The notes beneath the pieces are model-generated. The model did not search any database, was not told where the DNA came from, and worked only from the letters and a program-made list of their open reading frames with translations. The position numbers were made by a program, and so were the translations under genes. Shown here in pieces: positions 63,764 to 64,000 of a DNA stretch of 64,000 bases. The stretch lies in the NCBI GenBank assembly GCA_963971225.1, contig OZ020270.1, forward strand, positions 14,123,817 to 14,187,816, written 5' to 3'. The number at the start of each line of letters is the position of its first letter. Position 1 is the stretch's first letter. The DNA is from Melieria omissa (lineage: Eukaryota; Arthropoda; Insecta; Diptera; Ulidiidae).

Positions 63764-64000
63764 TCAGAAATTTCTCATCGTTGGTTTTTTATTTCCTCCT
63801 TCATTTTGTTCGCCATAAATTCGTTTGTATAGTAACATTAATCTTTTCGCATATTCCAACCGTGAATTGAGTGCATCACATTTGCAACTATCTATTGCAA
63901 CGACGTTGTCATCCGTACTCAATGGACAACTTGAATAATGTTGACCATAAATTGATTGAGTTTTCATCTCGTTTTCTTGCTTTGTTAGCAATAGTTGTAC
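63764..64000 (-). CDS. Unknown ORF running off the right edge
   Basis: Minus-strand frame open to the window edge, ending NKKPTMRNF at 63764. It contains CPLSTDDNVVAIDSCKCDAL and RLEYAKRLMLLYKRIYGEQ. I do not recognise the family; its place beside Polinton genes suggests it belongs to the same element. The beginning is outside the window. Confidence 0.4.
   Translation of the reverse strand, partial: VQLLLTKQENEMKTQSIYGQHYSSCPLSTDDNVVAIDSCKCDALNSRLEYAKRLMLLYKRIYGEQNEGGNKKPTMRNF

Larger units (their letters stand above)
18928..64000. mobile_element. Polinton/Maverick element dissected by nested insertions (composite)
   Basis: Polinton genes occur in pieces across this span: DUF8207-type protein, coiled-coil protein and integrase (18928-20951), capsid-like protein (38217-42807), unnamed conserved ORF (42948-45083), DNA polymerase B (62334-56748, minus), C2H2 ORF (62790-62395, minus) and small ORFs to the right edge. 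Three lines support one element: target duplications of the intervening transposons rejoin Polinton coding sequence exactly; the plus- and minus-strand genes converge with only ~130 native bases between them once the Gypsy array is removed; and each interruption is a recognisable separate element. I have not seen the Polinton terminal repeats, the ATPase or the protease, so the left fragment could belong to a second copy. Confidence 0.65.

Overview
The window looks like a piece of a dipteran genome, most probably a higher fly such as a tephritid. The reasons are AT-rich DNA, short GT-AG introns, I-clade and RTE LINEs, DD34D mariners, Tc1-like and hAT elements, a Ty3/Gypsy element with an arthropod TATA+TCAGTC promoter, and a tRNA-headed SINE. 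The species is an inference. I find only one plausible host gene, at the left edge, and it appears dead. Almost everything else is mobile DNA, much of it nested.

Layout, 1-17,600. A six-exon DUF4806-type gene (exons between 39 and 971, last exon 10399-10523) carries two premature stops. Its last intron holds a SINE, a 2.0-kb hAT-type element with perfect 8-bp target duplications (TSDs), and a damaged Ty3/Gypsy element (5118-10328). Next comes an I-clade LINE on the minus strand (about 17,200 to 10,555), invaded by two copies of a small Tc1/mariner-type element and a SINE.

Layout, 18,900-64,000. This half is best read as one Polinton/Maverick (a virus-like, self-synthesising transposon) cut up by later insertions. 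Its parts, in order, are: a DUF8207-type protein, a small coiled-coil protein and a DDE integrase (18,928-20,951, +); a double-jelly-roll major capsid-like protein (38,217-42,807, +); an unnamed conserved ORF (42,948-45,083, +); protein-primed DNA polymerase B (62,334 to 56,748, -); a C2H2 finger ORF (-); and at least one small ORF beyond. The breaks between them are: Helitron-like repeats, a foldback element and a palindromic Tc1 element (21,090-32,300); a mariner carrying an hAT-type element in one terminal repeat and an RTE LINE in the other (32,305-37,975); a 3.4-kb element with 325-bp terminal inverted repeats (TIRs), a 10-bp TSD and a transposase family I cannot name (38,337-41,743); a Tc1 element (43,345-44,974); a tandem Gypsy array with three LTRs and two internal regions (45,188-56,717); and two mariners inside the polymerase gene.

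The boundaries are sharp enough to order the insertions. Removing them by eye restores reading-frame continuity across the capsid gene, the unnamed ORF and the polymerase. The most informative observations are the dissected Polinton, the long-TIR element with one in-frame stop, the chimeric middle LTR that records an LTR-LTR crossover, and short elements that keep only a transposase N terminus.
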